DNA of 14,017 nt from a bacterium (GCA_013203265.1 JABMQK010000122.1:1-14017), one strand, 5' to 3'. Shown: positions 1 through 7,536, counted from the stretch's first letter. Program-made: numbers and translations. The notes: generated by a model not told the origin, from the sequence alone.

Positions 1-71
1 AGGAATATAAGGAATTGCTTGAGGATATTGCCCGTAAAACCAACCAGAGGATAATTCTTAAGGAGAGATGA
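1..71 (+). CDS. C-terminal fragment of an unidentified upstream gene
   Basis: An open frame enters the window (first whole codon at 3) and stops at TGA 69-71. That stop overlaps the ATG of the next gene in an ATGA junction. The visible tail is about 22 residues, charged and helical, and ends in IILKER. A tail of this type occurs at the end of RNase G/E-family proteins, but this fragment is far too short to assign. The overlap suggests translational coupling to the TPR gene and shows that the operon begins outside the window. Confidence 0.5.
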   Translation, partial: EYKELLEDIARKTNQRIILKER

Positions 72-445
72 TTGTGCGCAAAGATAAAGAAGATAATATA
101 AGATTTGAGATCGAATTTTATGAAAATATTCTAAAAGAGCGCCCGGATTTTATAGAAGCACTAAAGGTATTATCTGAGCTATATACCAAGTCCGGTATGT
201 ATAAAAAAGGTCTTCAATTAGATAAAAGGCTAGTTGAGCTTTTGCCTTACGATAGCATAGTTTATTATAACCTTGCCTGTAGCTATTCTTTGATAGTAGA
301 TATTGATAGTGCATTAAAGGCTATAAAGAAAGCTATAACATTAGGTTATAGCGATTTCGCATATATGGATAAGGATCCTGATTTAATAAATTTGAGAGAA
401 GACAAGAGATACGAGCAAATTTTTTCTAAAAATATTGATAAATAA
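68..445 (+). CDS. Small TPR-repeat protein
   Basis: A 125-residue soluble protein with no signal peptide or membrane segment. Two tetratricopeptide-like helical hairpins are visible at about residues 28-61 and 62-94, with the usual A/L/Y spacing (SELYTKSGMYKKGL, then YYNLACSYSLIVDIDSAL). They are followed by a capping motif, DPDLINLREDKRYEQIF, typical of the end of bacterial TPR proteins. TPR domains mediate protein-protein contacts; the partner is unknown, though the membrane protease and PilZ protein downstream are obvious candidates. Start choice is uncertain: AGGAG at 61-65 is only 2 nt from the ATG at 68 but 8 nt from a GTG at 74, so the true start may be GTG 74, giving a protein two residues shorter. 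The gene ends 2 bp before the next. Confidence 0.8.
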   Translation: MIVRKDKEDNIRFEIEFYENILKERPDFIEALKVLSELYTKSGMYKKGLQLDKRLVELLPYDSIVYYNLACSYSLIVDIDSALKAIKKAITLGYSDFAYMDKDPDLINLREDKRYEQIFSKNIDK

Positions 446-447
446 TC

Positions 448-1575
448 ATGCCAGAAGCGAATAATCAGTTTCAGAGTTCAGAACAAGCAAAAGAATACCA
501 TAAAATAAAGAATTTTCTATTTGTAGTAAATTTACTAATTTCAATAATTATTCTCCTGATCTTTTTAGTATTTGGCTTATCAATATTTTTAAGAGCATAT
601 CTTAGGATGTTTTTTGAGAATAGGTTTCTGTTAAATGGAGTATTTCTTTCTATTTTTTATCTAATAATAACTATGCTTAGCTTCCCGCTAGATTTATTCG
701 AAGGTTTTATTTTAGAGCATAAATTCAAATTGTCTAAACAAAAATTTTTGGGCTGGCTAAAAGATTATTTTAAAAAATTTCTAATAACACTATTCATTGC
801 GCTGCTTATTGTAGAATGCATCTATGCTTTTATCGGGATTTTTTATAGTAACTGGTGGGTATTCGCAGCTTTCCTTTGGTTGATAATCACAGTTGTCTTT
901 ACTAAAATATTTCCCCTTATAATTCTTCCTTTATTTTTTAAATCACGCCCACTGGATGATAATGACCTTAAAGAAAGATTGGATAAATTGGCAAAAAAAT
1001 TTAATTTTAGATTATCCGATATGCTTATTCTGGAGTTATCCAAGAAGACTATTAAAGCCAATGCTATGGTTACAGGGATAGGTAGAAGCAAACGAATTTA
1101 TTTATCCGATACCCTATTGGCTGATTTTACATATGATGAGATAGAGACAGTGGTAGCGCATGAATTAGCCCATAATAGAAACAAAGATATCTACAAGCAT
1201 ATTTTAGTATCGTTTGTCATAAGTATATTTTCTTTTTATATTTGTGATTTAGTTTTGAGCAGGTCGATACATTATTTTGGTTATATCGCAAAGGATGATA
1301 TCGCAAATCTACCTTTGTTTTCTTTATTGATTTTGTTTGTTAGTTTTATTATACTTCCTTTTCAAAATAGTTTTTCCAGATATCTCGAGAAGAATGCTGA
1401 TGAGGATTCGATAAGAACGACAGGTAATCCTAAAGGCTTTATATCTATGATTTCAAAACTCGGATATAAGAACTTGGCTGATTTTTCTCCAAGTAGAATA
1501 GTTGAATTTTTTCTTTATGACCATCCTCCTATTTCTAAAAGAATTAGTTTAGCCAAACAGTATCTTAAGGAGTAA
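448..1575 (+). CDS. Membrane-bound M48 family zinc metalloprotease (Ste24/CAAX-protease-like)
   Basis: A 375-residue integral membrane protein. Hydrophobic segments lie at about 22-52, 60-84, 111-164 (probably two), 252-280 and 290-307. The zinc site is HELAH at 238-242, with the third ligand probably E314 in LEKNAD and the conserved DHPP at 358-361 near the C-terminus. The stretch NAMVTGIGRSKRIYLSDTLL (about 205-224) and the N-terminal region with FPLDLFEGFILEHKF match the Ste24/CAAX prenyl protease 1 branch of M48. In bacteria such enzymes act in the inner membrane, mostly in protein quality control; prenyl processing itself is not implied. The catalytic motif has Ala where HELGH is usual, a tolerated variant. 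There is no clear Shine-Dalgarno site, and the start 2 bp after the TPR stop suggests coupling. AAGGAG in its last codons serves the next gene. Confidence 0.9.
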   Translation: MPEANNQFQSSEQAKEYHKIKNFLFVVNLLISIIILLIFLVFGLSIFLRAYLRMFFENRFLLNGVFLSIFYLIITMLSFPLDLFEGFILEHKFKLSKQKFLGWLKDYFKKFLITLFIALLIVECIYAFIGIFYSNWWVFAAFLWLIITVVFTKIFPLIILPLFFKSRPLDDNDLKERLDKLAKKFNFRLSDMLILELSKKTIKANAMVTGIGRSKRIYLSDTLLADFTYDEIETVVAHELAHNRNKDIYKHILVSFVISIFSFYICDLVLSRSIHYFGYIAKDDIANLPLFSLLILFVSFIILPFQNSFSRYLEKNADEDSIRTTGNPKGFISMISKLGYKNLADFSPSRIVEFFLYDHPPISKRISLAKQYLKE

Positions 1576-1577
1576 CT

Positions 1578-3635
1578 ATGCTAAGCAGGAATATCCCCAA
1601 AGAAGAGAAAAGAAAATATAAGCGTATAGATACAATCTTTCCCGTTGAATTTCAAATTTTAGATCAAGAATTAAATCCTATATCTGATTGGTATCAGGGT
1701 TTCAGTCAGGATATATCCAAAGGCGGTATATGCATTAGCGCTAACATATTAGTTAAAGATAAACCTTTCGACTTAACTGCCCAGAAGACAAATTTACTGC
1801 TGCAGATTCATTCGCCTATATCCGGCAGGTGCTTTCTTGCCCATGCCAAAGCTATGTGGGTAAAGACGATTCAGAAATTACCATTTACCCAATTTGTTGC
1901 GGGCGTTAATTTTACTAAGATTGATGCAAAAGAGATAAATAGACTTCTTAATTATGTTCGCTTTAAGAAAATTCTTTGGCGTACGCTCCAATTATTAATT
2001 TTAAGCACATTATTATTTTTGGCGTTGGTTGTTGTCAATAACTTCAGATTGAATGTTCGCAATCGCTCCCTTCTAAATAAATATTCTCAGTTACTGCATA
2101 AAGATTTAGAGTTAAATCAGAATTATAAGGATTTAATAGAAGAGAGAGAAAAATTTGATAAGGAATTAGAAGATAGCAAGCTTGAGTTGGAAAATTTAAA
2201 GGAATCCAAGAAGAAGATAGAAAATTCTAAGAATGAGGAAATTGCACTGTTAGAGAAGGAGTTATTAGAGGCAAAAAGAGTTATGATTGAATCTGAACAG
2301 GATTCAATTCTCATAAAAGAATTGGAAGTGAAATTAGAGGAATTAAAGAAAGCAAAGCACGCAAATACTAAGAAGCTTGAACAGGAGATTTTATCTTTAA
2401 AAGAAAAGGAAAAGACTTTAAACAATAAACTTTCGCAGATACTCGCTAAAGAATCAGAGATTAAAGAAGAATTTTCTTTATTCGAAGAAGAAGAGGCTAT
2501 TTTAGCTGAAGGTTTTAAAAATCAATTATACAATTGGTTAAAGGCACATCAGATTAAAAGATCAGGTTTAGTAGTAAGCTTTGAAGGGGATTATAACTTA
2601 AAAGATACTTCTTTTATTTATGACCAGGCGCTTTCAGTGATCGCTTTTACTTCATTTGGCGATTACCAGAAGGCAAAAAGATGCTTAGATTTCTTTCTAC
2701 ATAAAGCAGAAAAGATAGATGGTGGCGGTTTCTATAATGCTTATTATTCAAAAGGAGGAGAGACCGCCGAATATATTGCTCATGCTGGCCCGAATTTATG
2801 GCTTGGTATTGCAATCTTGCAATATACAAATAGAACTAAAGATTATACCTATATTAGGGTAGCGAGGCAGATTGCTAATTGGATAGAGTCTTTGCAGGAT
2901 AAAGAAGGAGGTATAATTGGAGGTAAAGGTATTAGTTGGTATAGCACAGAGCATAATCTTGACGGCTTTGCATTTTTTAATATGTTTTATGAGTTAACCA
3001 AGGAAAGAGAGTATAGAGATACAGCCAATAAAATATTTAGCTGGCTCGAAAATTATGCTTATGGAAATGAGATTGTACCGGTTAATCGCGGTAAAGGGGA
3101 TTCAACGATCGCTACAGATACCTATGCTTGGTCGATAGCTGCATTGGGTCCTGAGCGCCTAGAAGGAGTCAAGATAGATCCTGATGGAATATTGGAATTT
3201 GTTATAGAGAACTGCTCGGTAACAACTGAATTTACTGACCGTTTTGGAAAAGTTATAAGTGCAAGTGGTTTTGATTTTGCAAAACATCAGCATATACCAA
3301 GGGGAGGAGTCATTTCATGCGAATGGACCGCCCAGATGGTTTTGTCTTTTAATATTATGTCAAATTATTATTTCTCCAGAGGTCAATCAAAGAAAGCTAT
3401 ATACTACCAAAATCAGGCATTAAAATACTTGAATGAATTGAATAAGATGTCAATTTCAAGCCTATCTTCTTTTGGCCGGGGAGATTGGTGTCTACCATAT
3501 GCTTCGCAAGAAAATGTTGATACAGGACACGGCTGGCGTACTCCCAGAGGCAATAGGACAGGTTCTGTGGCTGCGACGGTTTATACTATTTTCGCTATTT
3601 CTGAATTTAACCCCCTCCAGCTACAGGATAAATGA
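1578..3635 (+). CDS. PilZ domain - TM - coiled coil - (alpha/alpha) toroid fusion protein
   Basis: A 685-residue multidomain protein. Residues 8-130 look like a PilZ c-di-GMP-binding domain, with the RxxxR motif at R12-R16 and DISKGG (D/NxSxxG) at 45-50. One transmembrane helix lies at about 134-154. Residues about 165-305 are a long Glu/Lys/Leu-rich coiled coil. Residues about 315-680 form a repetitive helical domain with paired motifs (GPNLWLGIAILQY, HNLDGFAFFNMFYEL, TDTYAWSIAALGP, EWTAQMVLSFNIM), as expected for a six-hairpin (alpha/alpha) toroid of glycoside hydrolases and polysaccharide lyases. I cannot assign a catalytic family. With a single TM and no signal peptide, PilZ should face the cytoplasm and the toroid the periplasm. 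The inference is that cytoplasmic c-di-GMP controls an external carbohydrate-binding or -cleaving domain. The start is well supported by AAGGAG at 1567-1572, 5 nt upstream. The 3' end overlaps the glycosylase gene by 4 bp. Confidence 0.82.
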   Translation: MLSRNIPKEEKRKYKRIDTIFPVEFQILDQELNPISDWYQGFSQDISKGGICISANILVKDKPFDLTAQKTNLLLQIHSPISGRCFLAHAKAMWVKTIQKLPFTQFVAGVNFTKIDAKEINRLLNYVRFKKILWRTLQLLILSTLLFLALVVVNNFRLNVRNRSLLNKYSQLLHKDLELNQNYKDLIEEREKFDKELEDSKLELENLKESKKKIENSKNEEIALLEKELLEAKRVMIESEQDSILIKELEVKLEELKKAKHANTKKLEQEILSLKEKEKTLNNKLSQILAKESEIKEEFSLFEEEEAILAEGFKNQLYNWLKAHQIKRSGLVVSFEGDYNLKDTSFIYDQALSVIAFTSFGDYQKAKRCLDFFLHKAEKIDGGGFYNAYYSKGGETAEYIAHAGPNLWLGIAILQYTNRTKDYTYIRVARQIANWIESLQDKEGGIIGGKGISWYSTEHNLDGFAFFNMFYELTKEREYRDTANKIFSWLENYAYGNEIVPVNRGKGDSTIATDTYAWSIAALGPERLEGVKIDPDGILEFVIENCSVTTEFTDRFGKVISASGFDFAKHQHIPRGGVISCEWTAQMVLSFNIMSNYYFSRGQSKKAIYYQNQALKYLNELNKMSISSLSSFGRGDWCLPYASQENVDTGHGWRTPRGNRTGSVAATVYTIFAISEFNPLQLQDK

Positions 3636-4276
3636 AGGATAAGAAATTAATTAGAATCTATAAAAAACTCTACAGTTATTTTGGAAAGCAATATTGGTGG
3701 CCTGCGAAGACTAAATTAGAAGTAGTCGTTGGTGCAATGTTGACCCAAAATACAGCTTGGCCTAATGTAGAGAAGGCCATTGCCAATTTAAAAAGGAAGA
3801 GATTGTTGTCTTTTCAGAAGCTGTCTAAGGCCAAGATCAGTGAGCTTGCTAATTTAATTAAACCAGCAGGCTATTTTAATGTGAAGGCTAGACGTCTGAA
3901 GAATATTTTGGAATTCATTCAAGCTCGTTATCAGGGGAATTTAAGGAATATGCAGAGAGTAGAAATCCAAGTATTAAGAAATCAATTATTAAGCGTAAAT
4001 GGTATCGGGCCCGAAACAGCAGATTCAATTCTATTATACGCCTTCGATAAGCCTATATTTGTTGTAGATGCATATACAAAGAGAATTTTTTCAAGGTTGG
4101 AAATAGTATCTTCTAATTCAACTTATGATGAAATTCAAAGCATATTTATGAAGTCCTTAAGGAGAAATGTATATTTATTTAATGAATACCACGCTCTGAT
4201 TGTGAGACTAGGAAAAGATTATTGCAGAAAGACTAATCCAAGATGTAACGAATGTCCGATTCAAGACAGACATTAG
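3632..4276 (+). CDS. Endonuclease III-family DNA glycosylase (HhH-GPD, COG2231/MagIII-like)
   Basis: A 214-residue base-excision-repair protein. It carries the COG2231-type N-terminal signature VVVGAMLTQNTAWPNVEKAI (about 31-50), a helix-hairpin-helix LLSVNGIGPETADSILLYA (119-137) and the catalytic aspartate D146 in VVDAYTKR. The Lys that endonuclease III has in its HhH loop is Glu here (GPETA), which argues for a monofunctional glycosylase rather than a bifunctional lyase. The nearest characterised relative by motif is Helicobacter MagIII (3-methyladenine glycosylase), but the substrate is not proven. The C-terminus has C198, C205 and C208 in Cys-x6-Cys-x2-Cys spacing, while the position of the fourth [4Fe-4S] cysteine is H214, the last residue. 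The gene overlaps the previous stop (ATGA) and has only a weak upstream AGGA. Confidence 0.88.
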   Translation: MKDKKLIRIYKKLYSYFGKQYWWPAKTKLEVVVGAMLTQNTAWPNVEKAIANLKRKRLLSFQKLSKAKISELANLIKPAGYFNVKARRLKNILEFIQARYQGNLRNMQRVEIQVLRNQLLSVNGIGPETADSILLYAFDKPIFVVDAYTKRIFSRLEIVSSNSTYDEIQSIFMKSLRRNVYLFNEYHALIVRLGKDYCRKTNPRCNECPIQDRH

Positions 4277-4282
4277 TATAAA

Positions 4283-5416
4283 ATGTTTAATAAGAGAAGA
4301 TTAATAAAACTAACACAAGACCTAATCAAGATTGATTCACAGAATCCGCCTGGCAACGAGAAGGGGATAGCATTTTTTATCAAAGATTTACTTTCGAAAA
4401 GTTCATTGACTACCCGATTATTTGAATTTGGTAAGAATAGATACAATACAGTAACAGTGATTAAAGGTAAGTCTAGTGAGGCATCATTATTATTAACTCC
4501 TCATTTAGATACTGTGCCCACCGGAAGAAATTGGAAATATCCTCCATTAGGAGCAAAGATATATAGAAACAGAATTTACGGAAGAGGCGCGACGGACTGT
4601 AAAGGAAATTTAGCGGTTGGTTTGGAGGTTTTAAGAAGTTTATGCGAGGAAAATATTAGATTAAATTATGATATAATTTTTGCAGCAACAGCAGATGAAG
4701 AAGCTGGAAGCCATCATGGATTGTTACCTTTGCTTGAGAAAGGGGTCATAAAGCCGGACCACGCCTTGATATTAGATGCCAATGATTTTAATATTATTAT
4801 TGCTCAAAAAGGACTTCTTCATATTAAAATTGGAATTTTAGGCAGGAAGGCACACGGAGCATATCCTGAAAGGGGAATAAATGCGATTGATCTTTCTGTA
4901 GAGTTGATTAATAGAATCAAAAAGATTAAATTTCCATATGAAAAACATAAATTACTCACTTCTCCTACGATAAATATAGGAACCATTGGAGGCGGAGATA
5001 GGGTAAATATGGTGGCGGATTGGTGTGAATTTGAATTAGATATTAGATTTTTGCCTGGCATGAAAAAAGATAAAATTATAAGGATACTAAAAGACACAAT
5101 AAGATCTATAACTAAAAAGTTTAAATTTGAAATCACCGCCTCGCAAGATCCTTGCGAGACAAAACCCGATCATATTTTAGTTCGTTCACTTAAAGAATCA
5201 TCACTTGATATAGTTAAAAAATACAGATTAAAGGGTAGCCAGGGCGCTACAGTAATGACTTTTTTTGATAAATATGGTATTCCTAGTGTAGCTACGGGAT
5301 TTGGTAGCGCTAAATGCGCCCATACCACTAATGAATATGTAAGCATTAATAATCTAATCAGGGGATATCATATACTTAAGAACTTTTTGTTTATTTTTGG
5401 TAAATATGTTAAATGA
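4283..5416 (+). CDS. M20 family metallopeptidase / deacylase (ArgE/DapE/CPG2-like)
   Basis: A 377-residue cytoplasmic two-zinc amidohydrolase of normal family length. Metal ligands and catalytic residues are visible: H74 and D76 in HLDTVP, bridging D105 in GRGATDCKG, catalytic E139 with E140 in ADEEAGS, D165 in ILDAND, and H347 in the AHTTNE motif. The dimerisation (lid) domain spans about 175-290 and carries H191 in KAHGAYPERGINA. The family removes acyl or amino-acid groups from small substrates (acetylornithine, succinyl-diaminopimelate, dipeptides), and the exact substrate cannot be read from sequence. Linkage to a protease and a DNA glycosylase gives no pathway context. There is no Shine-Dalgarno site; the start is 6 bp after the previous stop. 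The last codons and the TGA stop form part of a 37-bp palindrome. Confidence 0.88.
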   Translation: MFNKRRLIKLTQDLIKIDSQNPPGNEKGIAFFIKDLLSKSSLTTRLFEFGKNRYNTVTVIKGKSSEASLLLTPHLDTVPTGRNWKYPPLGAKIYRNRIYGRGATDCKGNLAVGLEVLRSLCEENIRLNYDIIFAATADEEAGSHHGLLPLLEKGVIKPDHALILDANDFNIIIAQKGLLHIKIGILGRKAHGAYPERGINAIDLSVELINRIKKIKFPYEKHKLLTSPTINIGTIGGGDRVNMVADWCEFELDIRFLPGMKKDKIIRILKDTIRSITKKFKFEITASQDPCETKPDHILVRSLKESSLDIVKKYRLKGSQGATVMTFFDKYGIPSVATGFGSAKCAHTTNEYVSINNLIRGYHILKNFLFIFGKYVK

Positions 5417-5447
5417 ATCCGCCATTGATTCAATGGCGGATTCATTT
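5411..5447 (+). repeat. Perfect 37-bp palindrome overlapping the M20 stop codon
   Basis: Two 18-bp arms (5411-5428 and 5430-5447) are exact inverted copies around a single central T at 5429. The core is ATCCGCCATTGA paired with TCAATGGCGGAT. The left arm includes the TGA stop of the M20 gene. No U-run follows, so it is not a classic rho-independent terminator. It could still stall polymerase or protect the 3' end of the long upstream mRNA. The CCGCC/GGCGG core recurs in the hairpins at 11731-11758 and 11897-11919, so I treat it as a member of a dispersed palindromic repeat family. Confidence 0.9.
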
Positions 5448-5478
5448 GCACTTATCCCGACGTATCGTCAGGATGTGC
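5448..5478 (+). repeat. Second hairpin between M20 and the 88-aa gene
   Basis: ATCCCGACG (5454-5462) pairs with CGTCAGGAT (5466-5474) with one C-A mismatch and a TAT loop. The stem is extended by GCAC (5448-5451) pairing with GTGC (5475-5478) after a 2-nt TT bulge. It lies directly after the 37-bp palindrome and 10 nt before the strong Shine-Dalgarno of the next gene. A role as terminator, processing site or REP-like repeat is possible; no U-run follows. Confidence 0.7.
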
Positions 5479-5500
5479 TTATTTAAAAAGGAGGTGGATT

Positions 5501-5767
5501 ATGGTTGTAAGGGAGAGAAAAATAGAGGTGCTGCCCATAGTAAGCCCATTAAAGGTCATCGATTATCGTACGCTTAAAAAGGGTTCAGGGTGGTGGTTGG
5601 CTGTTGTATTAGTGGAATCATGGGGAAAGCGTAATATTGGTCTATATCTTTGGCAGAGAAAGAAAGATGGAAGGTGGCATAGGAAACAAAAATTCACAAT
5701 TCACACCAAAGAAAAATGGGGTTTGATATCTGAGGCCGTAGAGGATTTAATGAGAGATATGGGTTAA
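5501..5767 (+). CDS. Small conserved-looking protein, possible PC4-like nucleic-acid-binding fold
   Basis: An 88-residue basic, Trp-rich soluble protein with an excellent Shine-Dalgarno (AGGAGG at 5489-5494, 6 nt before ATG), so it is a real gene. I do not recognise a named family with certainty. Predicted order is beta strands (WWLAVVLVES about 31-40; RNIGLYLWQRK; GRWHRKQKFTI), then a C-terminal helix starting at TKEKWGLISEAVEDLM. Four strands, a K-x-x-I turn and a final helix is the topology of PC4/YdbC-type single-strand nucleic-acid binders; this is inference from pattern only. It ends 2 bp before the PAC2 gene and is probably co-translated with it. Two hairpins separate it from the upstream operon. 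Confidence 0.75.
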   Translation: MVVRERKIEVLPIVSPLKVIDYRTLKKGSGWWLAVVLVESWGKRNIGLYLWQRKKDGRWHRKQKFTIHTKEKWGLISEAVEDLMRDMG

Positions 5768-5769
5768 AA

Positions 5770-6741
5770 ATGAGAAAGAATATCAAGATATTAAAAAAAC
5801 CCAAACTTAAAAATCCCTTTTTTATCGCTGCTTGGCCAGGTATGGGCGAGGTAGCCCTAAAGGCCGCTATGTTTTTAAAGAATAAATTAAAGGCGGAAGA
5901 ATTTGCATTATTTGAATCTGGAAACTTTTTTCAGCCGCAAGGAGTTGATATTTGTGACCAGATTATTACAACAGCCAAGTTGCCCCAGGGAAAATTCTAT
6001 TTTTATAAAAATAAGCTGCTCAAAAATGATTTAATTATTTTTATCAGTGAATCTCAGCCACTTCTTGAAAAAAGTTATGATTATGCTAAACAGATAGTTT
6101 CTTTTATAAAAGAACTGAAGGTAGGGATGATATTTACATTTGCGGCTCTCCCTTCACCAATAGAACATACAAAAAATCCAGGCGTATGGGCTGTAGCTAC
6201 TCATAAAGATTTGCTTGAGAAATTAAAGAAGTTGCCTCTGCAGTTTATGCCGACAGGCCAAATTAGTGGCCTAAATGGTTTAATCTTAGGTGTTGCTAAA
6301 GAATCTGGGATACCGGGTATATGCTTATTAGGAGAAATTCCTTTTTATACAATCCAGATAGAAAATCCTCTTTCTTCTTTAGCGGTATTGGATATTTTAG
6401 AAAAGATAATTAATGTAAAGATTGAGCATCGCGAATTAAAAGAGCACGCTGATTTAATAAACCAGGAGATAGAAAAGTTTATTAATTTTCTTAAAGACCC
6501 AGAATCTCATCATAAGCCAATTGGTATCGAAGAGATAGAAAAGATAAAAGAGAGTCTTAGGGCATACACAAAGATACCAGAGTCTGTAAGAAAGAAAGTC
6601 GAAGAATTATTCCAGGAGGCAAGACAGGATATTTCACAAGCTGGTGAACTAAAAAAAGAATTAGATCATTGGAGCATATATAAGGAATATGAAGATAGAT
6701 TTTTAGATTTATTCAGAAGGCCTGGTAAAAGAAATAATTAG
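5770..6741 (+). CDS. PAC2 family protein (proteasome-assembly-chaperone-like)
   Basis: A 323-residue protein whose residues about 10-215 match the PAC2 family (COG1938/COG2047). Visible landmarks are the N-terminal FIAAWPGMGEVALKAAMFL, VGMIFTFAALPSP (about 118-130), a glycine-rich TGQISGLNGLILGVAKESGIPGICLLGE (about 162-189) and a following NPLSSLAVLDILEKII helix. Residues about 220-320 are a charged helical tail. PAC2 proteins help 20S proteasome assembly in eukaryotes; bacterial and archaeal homologues have no settled function, and no proteasome gene is visible here. The gene lies 2 bp after the 88-aa gene with only a weak ribosome-binding site, which suggests coupling. A remnant of the palindromic repeat starts at the base after its stop. 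Confidence 0.85.
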   Translation: MRKNIKILKKPKLKNPFFIAAWPGMGEVALKAAMFLKNKLKAEEFALFESGNFFQPQGVDICDQIITTAKLPQGKFYFYKNKLLKNDLIIFISESQPLLEKSYDYAKQIVSFIKELKVGMIFTFAALPSPIEHTKNPGVWAVATHKDLLEKLKKLPLQFMPTGQISGLNGLILGVAKESGIPGICLLGEIPFYTIQIENPLSSLAVLDILEKIINVKIEHRELKEHADLINQEIEKFINFLKDPESHHKPIGIEEIEKIKESLRAYTKIPESVRKKVEELFQEARQDISQAGELKKELDHWSIYKEYEDRFLDLFRRPGKRNN

Positions 6742-6790
6742 TCAAATGAAAACACAACTTGCCTGAATTTAACTCCGCACCTTTTTTAGC
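6742..6790 (+). repeat. Internally deleted copy of the palindromic repeat
   Basis: Begins at the base after the PAC2 stop. The first part, TCAAATGAAAACACAACTT, matches the repeat at 13920-13938 (two differences). The second part, CTGAATTTAACTCCGCACC to TTTTTTAG, matches the distal flank at 13991-14017; over a 30-base alignment of this flank I count 24 matches. About 48 bases of hairpin present in the 13.9-kb copy are missing here, so this looks like a decayed copy. The rest of the gap, to 6851, shows nothing else I can support. Confidence 0.7.
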
Positions 6791-6851
6791 ATTGAGAGAA
6801 AGATAAAATCCAGACACATCTCTTTAAATAAATTAATATTAAAAATATATA

Positions 6852-7484
6852 ATGATAGAAAAACGTGTACTTTTATTCGATTTAGGGAAAGTTTTAATTG
6901 ATTTCGACCATACTATTGCTGTTAAAAGAATAAAGCCTCATTGCGATTTAGATGTAAAGAGTATTTATGATTTATTCTTTGATTCTGACCTTACGGATAG
7001 GTTTGAGAAAGGCATTGTTTCTTCTTTGGACTTTTTTCAGGAAGTAAAGAAGATGTTAAACGCGAAAGTTGCCTATGAAGAATTTCTGCCAATTTGGAAT
7101 GAGATTTTTTTTCCACATCCAGGGATGCTTGAGATATTAGAAGCATTAAAAGATAAACATAGTCTTTATCTGGTATCAAATATAAACGAGCCGCATTTTA
7201 AATATTTAAAAGAGCGATTCAAAGAGTATTTTAGACATTTCAATCACCTATTTTTGTCTTATGAATTGGGATTACGTAAACCAGATTTGAGAATTTATGA
7301 GCTGATTATAGATTATTTAAAATTACCCCCTCAAAATATTATTTACACAGACGACCGCATTGAATTAGTAGAAGCTGCCCAGAGATTAAATATCGATGCG
7401 TTTCTATTTGAATCAACAGATTCTTTAAAGGAAGCATTCTTCCAGAGAAATATCAGATTTGATATAGTTTTAAGTAAAAAGTGA
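6852..7484 (+). CDS. HAD superfamily hydrolase, YihX-like
   Basis: A 210-residue cytoplasmic haloacid-dehalogenase-fold phosphatase. Motif I is LLFDLGKVLIDFD with nucleophile D10; the second motif-I acid is replaced by Gly, as in the DLGxV subgroup that includes E. coli YihX (glucose-1-phosphate phosphatase) and the epoxide-hydrolase N-domain. Motif II is S109-N110 in YLVSN, motif III is K143 in GLRKPDLRIYE, and motif IV is D167-D168 in IIYTDDRIE. A helical cap lies at about 15-85. It probably removes phosphate from a small sugar phosphate, but the substrate is unproven. There is no Shine-Dalgarno; the upstream 20 bases are almost pure A/T. A separate hairpin follows 10 bp after the stop. Confidence 0.87.
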   Translation: MIEKRVLLFDLGKVLIDFDHTIAVKRIKPHCDLDVKSIYDLFFDSDLTDRFEKGIVSSLDFFQEVKKMLNAKVAYEEFLPIWNEIFFPHPGMLEILEALKDKHSLYLVSNINEPHFKYLKERFKEYFRHFNHLFLSYELGLRKPDLRIYELIIDYLKLPPQNIIYTDDRIELVEAAQRLNIDAFLFESTDSLKEAFFQRNIRFDIVLSKK

Positions 7485-7493
7485 AGCTCTACG

Positions 7494-7522
7494 GCCTTAC
7501 GGCCGCAGCATTCTGCGAAGGC
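7494..7522 (+). repeat. Bulged GC-rich hairpin between the HAD gene and the ABC transporter
   Basis: GCCTT (7494-7498) pairs with AAGGC (7518-7522), and CGCAG (7504-7508) pairs with CTGCG (7513-7517) around a CATT loop, with ACGGC left as a 5-nt bulge on the 5' side. The GC content is far above the surroundings. No U-run follows. It may be another dispersed repeat or a processing/attenuation structure in the leader of the ABC operon, whose ATG lies 14 bases after the stem. Confidence 0.65.
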
Positions 7523-7536
7523 GGGTAACAATAGAT

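Noticed and set aside
843..2829. Minus-strand open frames opposite the M48 and PilZ genes (843-1091, 2123-2425, 2647-2829)
   Set aside because: Low-complexity or motif-free shadows of well-supported + strand genes; Ser/Phe-rich composition mirrors the coiled-coil Glu/Lys codons.
6843..6853. TATATAAT just before the HAD start, as a -10 box
   Set aside because: It overlaps the ATG itself and has no -35 match at 16-18 nt; likely just A/T-rich sequence.
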